Source: Mucilaginibacter aurantiaciroseus (GTDB lineage Bacteria > Bacteroidota > Bacteroidia > Sphingobacteriales > Sphingobacteriaceae). From it: a DNA stretch of 64,000 bases. The stretch is from positions 496,001 to 560,000 of the forward strand of contig NZ_JAMXOF010000003.1 of assembly GCF_024055595.1 (NCBI RefSeq), given 5' to 3'. How positions within the stretch are numbered: the first letter of the stretch is position 1; each line of letters begins with the position of its first letter. Below, in pieces: positions 1-8,962 of the stretch. The notes under the pieces were generated by a model. The model ran no database searches, was not told where the DNA came from, and saw only the letters and a program-made list of their open reading frames with translations. The position numbers were made by a program, and so were the translations under genes.

Positions 1-13
1 CTTAAGAACAATA

Positions 14-63
14 ATAATTACGGGCATAAATACTAAATATGCGGTATTTATGCCCGTAATTAT
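14..63. terminator. Long perfect hairpin, probable terminator of an upstream gene
   Basis: Arms at 14-33 and 44-63 are perfectly complementary over 20 bp around a 10-base loop. No long T-run follows on the plus strand. On the minus strand the hairpin is followed by an AT-rich tract. It may be a bidirectional terminator for a gene left of the window, or one more palindromic repeat. Confidence 0.5.
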
Positions 64-301
64 GCAGATAAAACATTTTAAATCAATATAATAAATAATA
101 TAGTTATAGCCAAACACCCGGGAGGTATTTAAAATAATAATTGGGATTGTTTTTTTAGCCGGGCTATCTAACAAAAACCCGGTTATAATTAAATATCACG
201 GGCCTATCACCAGCACAAATTATTTGACGCGTATAATAATACAGGGGTTACACCTGCCATGCTAAAAAATTGAATTAATTTGCGCTAACATTAATTTACA
301 A
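64..301. other. Non-coding stretch upstream of the YdcF-like gene
   Basis: This AT-rich stretch has no supported gene. It contains short GC patches with weak dyads around 117-200. The last 40 bases before the start at 302 should hold the promoter, but the best -7 candidate (TTAATTTG, about 273-280) has a mismatch at the second position, so no promoter is called. Confidence 0.4.
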
Positions 302-1045
302 ATGGTTTACATTCTTTCGAAAGTGCTGTATGTGTTTATTTTACCGCTTACCTGGGTGTTTTGCCTGTTGCTTTACGCCGTGTTCGCAAAAAACAGGGGC
401 CGCAAGCGTAAGGTGCTAATTTTTGCTATCGTGATGTTCTGGTTTTTCGGGAGCAGGTTTACGGTTAATTTGATGGCAAGTATCTGGGACATTGAACCTA
501 ATCAGGCATCTGCACAACAATATAGTGCTGCCATACTTTTGGGTGGTTTTGTATCTGAAGGCAAAAATAGCGAAGGCCATTTTAATGCCGCTGCCGACCG
601 GTATAGCACCGCTGTAAAGTTGCTTGAACAAGGCACGGCCAAACACTTGCTTTTTAGTGGCGGCAATGCTGATATAAACCCCGATGGTTTTACAGAGGCC
701 GGTTTTGTTGCGCAACAATTGAAAAAGACAGGCATTGCCGATAGCCTGGTGCTTTTAGATAGTAAGGCACGTAATACTATGGAGAACGCCGCGTTTTCCA
801 AGAAGTTATTGCAAAAAGCAGGGTTAAAGCCGCCATATTTGCTGGTAACATCTGCTTACCATCTGCGTAGGGCCATGCTCATTTATAAAAAGGCCGGGCT
901 GCTTGTTGTGCCTTACCCTTGCGATTACATTACCGGTTACGATGCCATTATGCCAACGGATCTTGTACCAAACACGGATGCTATTGGTAAATGGAATACG
1001 TATATTAAAGAAATGCTTGGCTATATTGTGGCCTTGTTTTACTAA
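302..1045 (+). CDS. YdcF/SanA-like DUF218 membrane protein
   Basis: This 247-residue protein starts with two hydrophobic segments (about residues 5-27 and 37-57), followed by a DUF218 domain from about residue 72. The domain shows the typical AAILLGG opening, a central LLFSGG strand, a TMENA motif and a VTSAYHLRRA motif. Members such as E. coli YdcF, SanA and ElyC are inner-membrane proteins linked to envelope integrity or to cell-wall lipid carriers; the exact reaction is unknown. The next gene, a GH43 enzyme, starts 4 bases after the stop, so the two are probably co-transcribed. Family assignment is firm, function is not. Confidence 0.85.
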   Translation: MVYILSKVLYVFILPLTWVFCLLLYAVFAKNRGRKRKVLIFAIVMFWFFGSRFTVNLMASIWDIEPNQASAQQYSAAILLGGFVSEGKNSEGHFNAAADRYSTAVKLLEQGTAKHLLFSGGNADINPDGFTEAGFVAQQLKKTGIADSLVLLDSKARNTMENAAFSKKLLQKAGLKPPYLLVTSAYHLRRAMLIYKKAGLLVVPYPCDYITGYDAIMPTDLVPNTDAIGKWNTYIKEMLGYIVALFY

Positions 1046-1049
1046 GTTT

Positions 1050-2051
1050 ATGAAAAAATCTATTATACTATTACTGCTGCCCGCTTTTATATCGCAGGCC
1101 ACGTATGCTCAAAAATCAACTAAAAAAGCATCGGGTAACCCAATAGCACAGGGCTGGTACGCCGACCCGGAAGCCGCCATATTTGGCAAGCAATATTGGG
1201 TTTACCCAACCTACTCAGATAAATATAACAAGCAGGTGCATTTTGATGCCTTTTCATCGCCCGACCTGGTGAACTGGACCAAACACGATAACGTGCTTGA
1301 CTCATCAAACGTGAAATGGGCAAAACGGGCCATGTGGGCGCCTGCCATTGTACAAAAGGAAGGCAAATATTATTTCTTCTTCGGGGCGAATGATATCCAA
1401 AGTGATAAGGAATACGGCGGTATTGGCGTAGCCGTTGCTGATAAGCCCGAAGGCCCTTTTAAAGACTACTTAGGTAAACCACTTATTGATAAGATAGTGA
1501 ACGGCGCGCAACCTATAGACCAGTTTGTATTTAAAGATACCGACGGCCAATACTATATTATTTATGGCGGATGGGGCCATTGCAATATCGCGAAGCTCAA
1601 AAGCGATTTTACAAGTGTTGAACCTGCTGCCGACGGTAAGATTTTTAAAGAGATGACCCCTAAGGGTTATGTTGAAGGCCCTATTATGTTTATCCGCAAA
1701 GGCAAATATTACTTTATGTGGAGCGAAGGCGGCTGGACAGGCCCGGATTATCAGGTAGCCTATGCCGTTGGTAACAGCATAAACGGCCCTTTCAAAAAAA
1801 TTGGTGTGGTATTAAAGCAAGACCCTGCCATGGCTACGGGCGCAGGGCACCACTCGGTGATACAGGTGCCGGGTAAAGACAAGTGGTATATTATTTACCA
1901 CCGCCGCCCCCTTACCGAAACAGACGGCAACCACCGCGTAACCTGTATAGATAAAATGATCTTCGATAAGGATGGATGGATCAAGCCCGTTAAGATGACC
2001 AATGAGGGAGTGAGCGCTAGTAGGATAGTGAGGGCGAGTAGGATAAAGTAA
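1050..2051 (+). CDS. GH43 family glycoside hydrolase
   Basis: This secreted 333-residue enzyme is probably an arabinosidase, xylosidase or related exo-acting enzyme with a five-bladed beta-propeller. A signal peptide spans about residues 1-20, ending in TYAQ. The three GH43 acidic residues are visible: Asp in YADPEA near the mature N-terminus (general base), Asp in AQPIDQFVF (pKa modulator) and Glu in YVEGPIMF (general acid). An earlier in-frame start at 903 would put 49 residues of unrelated sequence ahead of a good signal peptide and overlap the previous gene, so 1050 is chosen. Substrate cannot be read from the sequence. Confidence 0.88.
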   Translation: MKKSIILLLLPAFISQATYAQKSTKKASGNPIAQGWYADPEAAIFGKQYWVYPTYSDKYNKQVHFDAFSSPDLVNWTKHDNVLDSSNVKWAKRAMWAPAIVQKEGKYYFFFGANDIQSDKEYGGIGVAVADKPEGPFKDYLGKPLIDKIVNGAQPIDQFVFKDTDGQYYIIYGGWGHCNIAKLKSDFTSVEPAADGKIFKEMTPKGYVEGPIMFIRKGKYYFMWSEGGWTGPDYQVAYAVGNSINGPFKKIGVVLKQDPAMATGAGHHSVIQVPGKDKWYIIYHRRPLTETDGNHRVTCIDKMIFDKDGWIKPVKMTNEGVSASRIVRASRIK

Positions 2052-2163
2052 AAATCGTATTGCGAGACACATGCGGCACGCGTGCCGCCAGCTGAGGTAC
2101 AATCATGAACTTTACCAATGCGGCCCGGGCCGAATGAAAGTCGAAAAAAGAGCGTAAAAAAGT
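2052..2163. repeat. GC-rich palindrome and partial dispersed repeat
   Basis: Just after the GH43 stop, TTGCGAG at about 2060-2066 resembles one end of the palindromic repeat found between nuoF and nuoG. It is followed by a perfect 16-bp palindrome, GCGGCACG/CGTGCCGC, at 2073-2088. This looks like a decayed repeat and may also act as a transcription barrier. There is no coding potential. Confidence 0.4.
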
Positions 2164-2172
2164 CATTAAAAA

Positions 2173-2355
2173 GGGTGTCCCATTCCGTCCCGTTTATAAG
2201 CGAGTAGGACACTCTTCAAAAATTATAAATAATTAGTAATCAAAGTATTACAATTAAAATTGACTGTATTATTTAGAAAGTAAAATCCGTAACCAATTAA
2301 CTATTATTATATTAAGCAAAAAAATCTTATTTGTAATATATTTAGTGGGACACCC
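2173..2355. mobile_element. MITE-like non-autonomous element with 9-bp target duplication
   Basis: The element is 183 bp and bounded by 10-bp perfect terminal inverted repeats, GGGTGTCCCA at 2173-2182 and TGGGACACCC at 2346-2355. Perfect 9-bp direct repeats CATTAAAAA flank it at 2164-2172 and 2356-2364, as expected for a target-site duplication. The interior is AT-rich with no open frame, so a transposase elsewhere would be needed. A second imperfect copy of the end motif (GGACACTCTT near 2208-2217) lets the left part fold on itself. It sits directly beside the terminator of the Gfo/Idh gene. The parent transposon family cannot be assigned here. Confidence 0.75.
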
Positions 2356-2360
2356 CATTA

Positions 2361-2387
2361 AAAAGCCGCTGAATTATCAACGGCTTT
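2361..2387 (-). terminator. Rho-independent terminator of the Gfo/Idh/MocA gene
   Basis: The hairpin has stem AAAGCCG/CGGCTTT and a partly paired loop. On the minus strand it is followed by TTTTTAATG. It lies about 45 bases beyond the stop of the minus-strand oxidoreductase gene. The T-tract belongs to the 9-bp sequence duplicated by the adjacent MITE-like element. Confidence 0.7.
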
Positions 2388-2431
2388 CCTATTATTCTTG
2401 TCTCTTGATTCTTACCTCTTACCTCCAAACC

Positions 2432-3829
2432 CTAACCAACTATCTTCATATTCTCCGCATCCCAATGGATCAGTTTGTTTTCAAAGTAACTGTCGTTACA
2501 AGCTAAGGCAGGTGCTGCAGCCCTAAAACCAAAAACAGCATCTTCTACAACAGGCTTGCCCGTGCGTACCGATTCCATAAAGTTGGCGAAGTGGTCGTTA
2601 GACGCGTTGTAACCGTCAGGCGCGCGGTAATTTATTGGCTGGAATTGTGGCGTGGTCTGCTGTGCTTTTGTCCACCGTATGTTATAATCGTCCATCAGTG
2701 CTTTTTGCTCACTTTCTGTATAGGTAGATAACGAGTCCCAGCCACCGATACCAGGGGCATCAGGCATTTTATTTTGGTGAATAGTGAAAGCTTCGCCCTC
2801 ACCCCCAATATCCATAACGCCTTCCGACCCTACAATTTTGGTTATTGTTTTGTCACCTTCACCACTAATAAAGTTTACACGCAAGGTAACCTGAAAAGCC
2901 GGGTGCTCTTTAGTTTCGCCATAGCGTACAATCGCGCTCATTACATCGGGCACGTTACGGCCATCTTTCCAATAGTCCAAATCGCCAATGGAATAAATGC
3001 TTTCAGGGCCCTTAGAGCCGGTAATAAAATGAATACCGCTTAACAAGTGAACAAATAAATCGCCGGCAACACCGGTACCATATTCCCGGTAATTCCTCCA
3101 ACGGAAAAACCTGTTTTTATCAAAATCGTGCTTAACACTTGCGTTGCTCTGGTAGCGTGCCCAATCTACGTTTTGGATGTTACCGTCGGTAGGGATGGTA
3201 TATTGCCATGCGCCTAAAGCGCTTTGGCGGTTAAATGATGCTTCGATAGAATTGATCTTTCCAATAGCGCCCGATTCGTACATTTCCTTGGCTTTGCGGT
3301 AAGCAATACTGCTTACCCGCTGGCTTCCCACCTGGAAAACCATCTTGGTTTCTTTTTGCACGCGAATCTCTTCCAGCCCCTGGCTAATTTTGTGGATCAT
3401 CGGCTTTTCGCTGTAAACCGCTTTGCCTTTTTTCATGGCATCTATGGCTATCTGGCTATGCCAGTTATCGCTGGTTGCAATTATTACAGCGTCAATATCT
3501 TTGCGTTCCAGTATCTCGCGGTGATCCATGGTGGTGAACAGGTTTTTGCCGTACACTTCTTTAGCATGTGCAAGGCGGCCTTTATAAAGGTCGCAGGCGG
3601 CAACCATCTCTACGCCGGGTACTGATAAAGCGGCATTAGTATCGTTAAAGCCCATGATACCCATGCCAATGGTGGCTATCCGTATTTTATCATTAGGGGT
3701 TACGCGCTTTTCATCGCGCAGTATCCTTACTTCATTTTCTTCTTTGGCTGCTAAACTGGTGAGCGATGCCGAAGTAAGCAAAACGGATGTACCCAAGTGC
3801 TTCAAAAACTTTCTACGGTCGGTTGACAT
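2432..3829 (-). CDS. Gfo/Idh/MocA family oxidoreductase, Tat-type signal
   Basis: This 465-residue NAD(P)-dependent dehydrogenase-like protein begins with DRRKFLKHLG, a twin-arginine signal followed by a hydrophobic stretch, so it is probably exported folded. The Rossmann domain follows with ATIGMGIMG (about residues 52-60), and the EKPMIH motif carries the Lys-Pro pair typical of the family. The C-terminal part is the alpha/beta substrate domain. Tat-secreted members are common in Bacteroidota and act on sugars or glycosides, some by redox-neutral chemistry using tightly bound NAD. It lies divergent from a GH20 gene, which fits sugar breakdown. Substrate unknown. Confidence 0.88.
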   Translation of the reverse strand: MSTDRRKFLKHLGTSVLLTSASLTSLAAKEENEVRILRDEKRVTPNDKIRIATIGMGIMGFNDTNAALSVPGVEMVAACDLYKGRLAHAKEVYGKNLFTTMDHREILERKDIDAVIIATSDNWHSQIAIDAMKKGKAVYSEKPMIHKISQGLEEIRVQKETKMVFQVGSQRVSSIAYRKAKEMYESGAIGKINSIEASFNRQSALGAWQYTIPTDGNIQNVDWARYQSNASVKHDFDKNRFFRWRNYREYGTGVAGDLFVHLLSGIHFITGSKGPESIYSIGDLDYWKDGRNVPDVMSAIVRYGETKEHPAFQVTLRVNFISGEGDKTITKIVGSEGVMDIGGEGEAFTIHQNKMPDAPGIGGWDSLSTYTESEQKALMDDYNIRWTKAQQTTPQFQPINYRAPDGYNASNDHFANFMESVRTGKPVVEDAVFGFRAAAPALACNDSYFENKLIHWDAENMKIVG

Positions 3830-4054
3830 GGTGTAATTTAAATTAGCTTAAAAATTGGTTAATAAATTGCAGGCGCAATTTGTGGTTTATGTCGGGCAAT
3901 TTAATAAAAAAACGATAACGATAATATGTTTCCCGATATTAATATTTAGCCAGTTACAATCTTTAATTTAAAGTGGGAAAAACTTATTAATATTATTTAA
4001 AAAGTTATAAATTGCATGTCGTTACTCCAATAGTAAAAACCTCAATTATACTCC

Positions 4055-5956
4055 ATGAAAAAACTATCCTTATTGGTATGTTCCTGCCTTGTTGGAACGC
4101 TTGCCTATGGCCAGGCCGACGCTAAGCTTGCCATCATCCCCGAACCGGTTAAAATCACCGAACACCCAGGCACTTATACTTTGCCAAAAATCCTTACAAT
4201 ACAGGCAGCGCCGCAAGCCGAAATGACGCCGATACTGGACCTGATCAAAAACAAGTTTAGCACCGCTACCGGCAAGATCATCAAAGTAAAACCCGTTGCC
4301 GCCGATGCCGCCATTAAACTGGTGCTTAACAAAACCATGGATAATGTAATTGGTAAAGAGGGTTACTACCTATCTGCAAAAGCCAAGGGTGTTACCATCA
4401 GGGCCAATACCCCGGCAGGTTTATACTACGGTGTACAAACACTTTTGCAACTGTTGCCAAACGAGATTGAAGGTAAGGTAATAGCTAATGTAAAATGGAC
4501 CGTACCAATTGTTGATATTACCGATTATCCCCGCTTTGAGTGGAGGGGTTTAATGTTTGATGTATCGCGCCACTTCTTCACCAAAAAAGAGGTAATGAGC
4601 TACATTGATAACATGGCTAAATATAAACTTAATCTGTTTCACTGGCACTTAACCGATGACGAGGGCTGGAGAGTTGAGATAAAAAGCTACCCAAAACTGA
4701 CCACCGTTGGTGCTTACAACGTTAAACGCGAAGGCAGCTTTGGAGATTTTACGCCACCAAAACCTAACGAGCCACGTAACTACGGTGGTTTTTACACCCA
4801 GGATGATATCCGCGAAGTGATCAAATATGCTAATGCGCGCTTTGTAAACATTTTGCCCGAGATTGATGTGCCCGGCCATAGTCTTGCGGCTGTAGCGGCA
4901 TATCCGGAATTATCGGCTACTGCCGGTGCCGATAAATATGTGGTACGCTCAGGCGAAAAAATAATGGATTGGAGTAAACCCGGCCACCCGGCAATGGTTG
5001 ATAATACACTAAACCCGGCAGGTGAGTTCACCTATACCTTTTTAGATAAGGTAGTTGGCGAGATTGCAGAGTTGTTCCCGTTCCCGTACATCCACATGGG
5101 CGGCGATGAGTGTGCTAAAAACTTTTGGGAGCAAAGCGACCAGGTGAAAGCCCTTATGGCGAAAGAAAACCTGAAAACACAGGAAGAAGTACAATCTTAC
5201 TTCGAAAAACGTCTTGAAAAGATCGTTGAATCTAAAGGTAAAAAATTTATGGGATGGGATGAGATCCTGGAAGGAGGCATTGGCCCCAACGCTGCATTAA
5301 TGAGCTGGCGTGGGGTTAAAGGCGGCATCGAAGCTGCTAAGCTTGGCCACGAGGTAGTAATGAGCCCTACAACCTTTGTTTACCTTGATTATATGCAAAG
5401 CGACCGTGTAATGGAGCCGCATGTATACGCCAGCTTGCGTTTGAGCAAAACTTACGAGTTTGACCCGGTACCGGCAGGCGTTGATGCCAAAATGATAAAG
5501 GGCGGACAAGCCAACTTATGGACAGAGCAGGTATACAATATTCGCCAGGCGGAATATATGACTTGGCCGCGTGGTTTTGCAGTAGCAGAAAGCGTATGGT
5601 CGCCGGCATCTAAAAAGAACTTTAATGCATTTTTTACCAAGGTGGAGAAGCATTTTGACCGATTTAACCAGGCCGAAGTTAAATATGCCCCAAGCGCGTA
5701 CGACCCGGATTTTAAACCGGGCCGTAATGTTGACAGCACTTTAAATGTTACCCTAACTAATGAGGTGCAAGGGCTTGATACTTACTATAGTTTTGATAAT
5801 TCATACCCCGATTACTTTTATCCGAAATATACCGGGATTCTTAACATCCCAATAGATGCCACACAAATGAAGGTTATTACCTACCGGGGTAAAAAACCTG
5901 TTGGCCGTATGATCAGCATGCCTATTGATGAGTTAAAAAGCAGGTTAGGAAAATAG
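4055..5956 (+). CDS. GH20 beta-N-acetylhexosaminidase
   Basis: This 633-residue exo-hexosaminidase should release terminal GlcNAc or GalNAc from glycans or chitin oligomers by substrate-assisted catalysis. It has a signal peptide (residues 1-19, ending AYGQ), a GH20b-like N-terminal domain to about residue 165, and a TIM barrel with NLFHWHLTDDEGWR and HMGGDECAKNFW. The catalytic pair is Asp351-Glu352. The C-terminal 100 residues (after about 530) are a chitobiase-type beta domain. The gene is single, closed by a strong bidirectional terminator. Periplasmic or surface location is inferred. Confidence 0.93.
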   Translation: MKKLSLLVCSCLVGTLAYGQADAKLAIIPEPVKITEHPGTYTLPKILTIQAAPQAEMTPILDLIKNKFSTATGKIIKVKPVAADAAIKLVLNKTMDNVIGKEGYYLSAKAKGVTIRANTPAGLYYGVQTLLQLLPNEIEGKVIANVKWTVPIVDITDYPRFEWRGLMFDVSRHFFTKKEVMSYIDNMAKYKLNLFHWHLTDDEGWRVEIKSYPKLTTVGAYNVKREGSFGDFTPPKPNEPRNYGGFYTQDDIREVIKYANARFVNILPEIDVPGHSLAAVAAYPELSATAGADKYVVRSGEKIMDWSKPGHPAMVDNTLNPAGEFTYTFLDKVVGEIAELFPFPYIHMGGDECAKNFWEQSDQVKALMAKENLKTQEEVQSYFEKRLEKIVESKGKKFMGWDEILEGGIGPNAALMSWRGVKGGIEAAKLGHEVVMSPTTFVYLDYMQSDRVMEPHVYASLRLSKTYEFDPVPAGVDAKMIKGGQANLWTEQVYNIRQAEYMTWPRGFAVAESVWSPASKKNFNAFFTKVEKHFDRFNQAEVKYAPSAYDPDFKPGRNVDSTLNVTLTNEVQGLDTYYSFDNSYPDYFYPKYTGILNIPIDATQMKVITYRGKKPVGRMISMPIDELKSRLGK

Positions 5957-5972
5957 TTGCCTCTATTAGTTT

Positions 5973-6013
5973 GCATAAGAAAGCCGCGCCATTTTGGTGC
6001 GGCTTTCTTATGC
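5973..6013. terminator. Bidirectional terminator between convergent genes
   Basis: A near-perfect 19-bp stem closes on a TTTT loop, with 15 uninterrupted outer pairs (GCATAAGAAAGCCGC and its complement). It lies between the GH20 gene and the convergent alpha/beta hydrolase gene and carries A/T tracts within the stem on both sides, so it can serve both. Confidence 0.85.
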
Positions 6014-6066
6014 TATAACGATTGGTATAGTGTGTTATTTAAAGTGCTTTGATACGCATAACCGGG

Positions 6067-6930
6067 TTACAAAGCCTCATTTACCTTATCTGCCACATCT
6101 GCAATTAACTCTGCCGATTTAATGATGCGCTCGTGCCCGGCACCGCTGTAATTTTTGGTTTTGATGGATGGGTGGGCTTGCAAAAAAACTTGCAGGTAGG
6201 CATCGGGCAGCATCGTGTCCAGTTCATCATAGGCCAGCCAGTGGTTTAGGGTATCATCAAACTTATAAAGCTTTTGCATAGCGTACTCTGATGGGTATAT
6301 GCCGTAGCGCGATTTGAAATCGTCCAGGAAAGCTTGCTGCGCATCGGCTGGTACGCCAACGGCTGTCATACTTCTGATGAAGTTTTCCTGTAGTAAAATA
6401 AACGGTGCGATACTAATGAGCAATTTTGGAGTGATACAGAGATCTGTTAATGCCGATACGTTAGCCATAGTACCAAACGAATGTCCGATAGCAATATCAG
6501 GCTCGCCTTTTGCCGCGATTACTGCTTTAACCGCATTTGCAAATAACAGCAGATTAGACAAGTCACCTTCCGAACTGCCGTTAGCAGGCGCGTCAAAAGC
6601 TATGATCTGCAAATTAGGGTTTTCCTTAAGCGCATTTATCAAACCGTCAAAATCCATCGCTTTGGATCCCCAGCCATGGCTTATTAACACTCGTGTGCTG
6701 CCGTTGCCCCACTTAAAACAGTTTACCTGTAATCGTTGATTGGTGAAGTATGGGTCATCCACAATAACACTAAAATTTTCGGCCTTTGCCAAAAGCTGCT
6801 CCTGCTGCAAACGCAAAGGGATTTTTGGTGGGTAGCAAATCAATTGCCAAAGCAGGGTGTTCAGCTCATTTGGCATATTTTCGGTTACAAGGGTTTTAAC
6901 ATCCTGTACAATTCGCTTCAGTTTTTTCAT
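6067..6930 (-). CDS. Alpha/beta hydrolase
   Basis: This 287-residue cytosolic protein has an alpha/beta-hydrolase fold. ISHGWGSKA holds the oxyanion region, AIGHSFGTMA is the nucleophile elbow with Ser, and GAGHERI near the C-terminus provides the His. No signal peptide is visible. The acid residue is probably in the LPDAYLQVF region. The substrate is unknown; the family includes esterases and lysophospholipases. It is divergent from a second alpha/beta hydrolase gene with 90 bases between them. Confidence 0.82.
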   Translation of the reverse strand: MKKLKRIVQDVKTLVTENMPNELNTLLWQLICYPPKIPLRLQQEQLLAKAENFSVIVDDPYFTNQRLQVNCFKWGNGSTRVLISHGWGSKAMDFDGLINALKENPNLQIIAFDAPANGSSEGDLSNLLLFANAVKAVIAAKGEPDIAIGHSFGTMANVSALTDLCITPKLLISIAPFILLQENFIRSMTAVGVPADAQQAFLDDFKSRYGIYPSEYAMQKLYKFDDTLNHWLAYDELDTMLPDAYLQVFLQAHPSIKTKNYSGAGHERIIKSAELIADVADKVNEAL

Positions 6931-7020
6931 ATGGTAGATAGCTATTCAAAGCTAAAAATTAAAATAGAGCGGATAGTGGTAAATTATATAATTTTACACT
7001 GTATCAAACAAGCCGGTTTT

Positions 7021-8184
7021 ATGTATATGAAGCAAATGTTAAAAATTGTGGGTGTTATTTTGCTGGCATTTCTTGTTTTGTTATTTTTTGCTTCGCTATT
7101 AACAGTTTTTAAAGCGCCTACATATCATTTATGGGTGCTGGCTATAGCTGTATCCGAATTTCCGTTGATATTTATTGGCTTAACAGGCTTGCTATTAATA
7201 GGCTGTTTTTGGGTGGAAAAATTCCAGTCGGCCTCAATACTAATAGGTGTTTTGGCTTTGGTTTTATTCCTTTCGCCTGTTGCGAGGGCTTACCTGGTAG
7301 CATCAACATTAAAGCAAAATTTCAATACCGCCTTTGGCCCGGGCAGCACCATTATCAATGGTGATAATACTCAGCCGGTATTTAGTTTCATAAAACTATT
7401 TAAAGGCGCGGGGAAGCAATTTGCCTATCAGACAATAACTTACAGCGAAGCTCATAAGTTAACCCTTGATTATTACCCTGCGCAGGTTGGCGGTAAAAAG
7501 CCTTGTGTGGTAGTGGTTCATGGGGGCTCCTGGAGCAGTGGCGACAGCCAACAATTGCCCGAACTGAACAGCTACCTTGCTACCGATGGCTATAATGTGG
7601 CATCCATCAATTACCGTTTAGCACCGCAGTACAAAGCGCCGTTGGCAATTGAAGATGTGGATCAAGCATTAGCATACCTTCGCAAAAATGCGGATAAATT
7701 AAACATCGATACCAATAATTTTGTGCTTTTGGGCCGCTCGGCGGGGGCACAAATTGCCCTTTTATCGGCCTACAATCGCCCGCAAAACGGACTGAAAGGC
7801 ATCGTCAATTTTTATGGCCCGGCAGATATGGTTTGGGGATATTCGAAACCGGCCAGTAAGTTGGTGATGGACTCGCGCGGGGTGATGGAGCGCTACCTTG
7901 GGGGCACCTATAATGCTGTGCCCAATAAATATTTTGCCAGTTCGCCAATTGAATTTGTTAATAAGCAAACCGTGCCTACGCTCATTATCCACGGAGAAAA
8001 TGATGTGCTGGTATCGCCCATACACAGCCATAAACTGGACGCGAAGCTGACCGAGAATGGTGTGAAACATTACTACCTTAACCTGCCATGGGCAACCCAC
8101 GGGTTCGATTATAATATCAACGGTCCAGGCGGCCAGTTATCAACCTACGTGGTAGAACGTTTTGTAAATACCGTTTGTAAGTAA
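7021..8184 (+). CDS. Membrane-anchored alpha/beta hydrolase (esterase-like)
   Basis: This 387-residue protein has three or four N-terminal membrane segments (about residues 5-100) and a C-terminal hydrolase domain. The domain carries VVHGGSWSSGD (HGG oxyanion motif), LGRSAGAQIA (Ser nucleophile), GENDVLV (Asp) and ATHGFDY (His), so a full catalytic triad is present. It resembles BD-FAE and hormone-sensitive-lipase-type esterases. An upstream in-frame start at 6736 would run through the promoter region and overlap the divergent gene, so 7021 (or the Met two codons later) is preferred. The natural substrate is unknown. Confidence 0.83.
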   Translation: MYMKQMLKIVGVILLAFLVLLFFASLLTVFKAPTYHLWVLAIAVSEFPLIFIGLTGLLLIGCFWVEKFQSASILIGVLALVLFLSPVARAYLVASTLKQNFNTAFGPGSTIINGDNTQPVFSFIKLFKGAGKQFAYQTITYSEAHKLTLDYYPAQVGGKKPCVVVVHGGSWSSGDSQQLPELNSYLATDGYNVASINYRLAPQYKAPLAIEDVDQALAYLRKNADKLNIDTNNFVLLGRSAGAQIALLSAYNRPQNGLKGIVNFYGPADMVWGYSKPASKLVMDSRGVMERYLGGTYNAVPNKYFASSPIEFVNKQTVPTLIIHGENDVLVSPIHSHKLDAKLTENGVKHYYLNLPWATHGFDYNINGPGGQLSTYVVERFVNTVCK

Positions 8185-8185
8185 A

Positions 8186-8962
8186 CTACAAGCCCGAGTA
8201 ATAATCGTATCCTATCTCGGCCCAGTAATCGGGTGGGCGCTGGTTGCTGAACACCATGCTGCCAATACACTTTAAGTTTTTGATACCATACTTTACCGGG
8301 ATGATGAGCCGCAACGGTTCGCCATGCTTGGGAATCAGCGGCTGGTCGTTCATCTCATAGGCCAATAAGGTTTGGGGGTGCATGGCGCTTGGCATATCGA
8401 TACCTACGTAATACTTTTTATCTGGCGTAGCCATGCCTACGTAATCCAGGTTGGCTTGGTCGCCCAAATTAAAGTGTTCTATAAAATCGCTGAATTTTAC
8501 GCCACCCCAGTGCGAGATCTGGTCCCAGCCTTCTACACATTTAAAATCGAAGATCAAGTCTGTTTTAGGCAGGGATTTGATCTGATCCAGGGTAATGTTC
8601 ATTACCTCGCCCGATTGCTTTTTTACCTCCAATTTCCAATTTTCCACATTGGATTTTGGCTGCAGGCCAATGGCGCTATTATAGCGCACCGTTTTGGCAG
8701 CGCGGTCTTTTGGATAGGTTTTAACGAGGTTGTTGTTGCTGTATAATCTGCGGAAAGCAAGTTCTGTTTGGTTTAATGCCCGGCGCAAAGGTGCTTTGGC
8801 TCCCGCCGTAACCGTGCGTACTTCCTTTGGCGAATTTTTTAGCCAGCCCCATCCTTTGTAAGCCGCAGCCGACAGCACCGCGAACGTACCAAACGAAATA
8901 AATGTGCGCCGGTTTATTTTCTGCTCGATGGTGAGCGGCTTTTTTGGCTTTTTACTTTTCAT
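8186..8962 (-). CDS. Tat-exported sulfite-oxidase-fold molybdoenzyme (MsrP/YedY-like)
   Basis: This 258-residue molybdopterin oxidoreductase is predicted to be exported by Tat: INRRTFISFG precedes a hydrophobic run. The Mo ligand is Cys142 in FKCVEGW. Downstream are DMPSAMHPQTLLAYEMN and PLRLIIPVKYG, both typical of the sulfite-oxidase fold. MsrP-type enzymes repair methionine sulfoxide in periplasmic proteins; whether this one does is inference. The start overlaps the end of the cytochrome b gene by 11 bases, so the two are translationally coupled. A longer reading from 9001 would extend further into the cytochrome gene and is not needed. Confidence 0.87.
   Translation of the reverse strand: MKSKKPKKPLTIEQKINRRTFISFGTFAVLSAAAYKGWGWLKNSPKEVRTVTAGAKAPLRRALNQTELAFRRLYSNNNLVKTYPKDRAAKTVRYNSAIGLQPKSNVENWKLEVKKQSGEVMNITLDQIKSLPKTDLIFDFKCVEGWDQISHWGGVKFSDFIEHFNLGDQANLDYVGMATPDKKYYVGIDMPSAMHPQTLLAYEMNDQPLIPKHGEPLRLIIPVKYGIKNLKCIGSMVFSNQRPPDYWAEIGYDYYSGL

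Noticed and set aside
903..1049. N-terminal extension of the GH43 gene from 903
   Set aside because: It would overlap most of the end of the YdcF-like gene and place 49 unrelated residues before a clear signal peptide at 1050.
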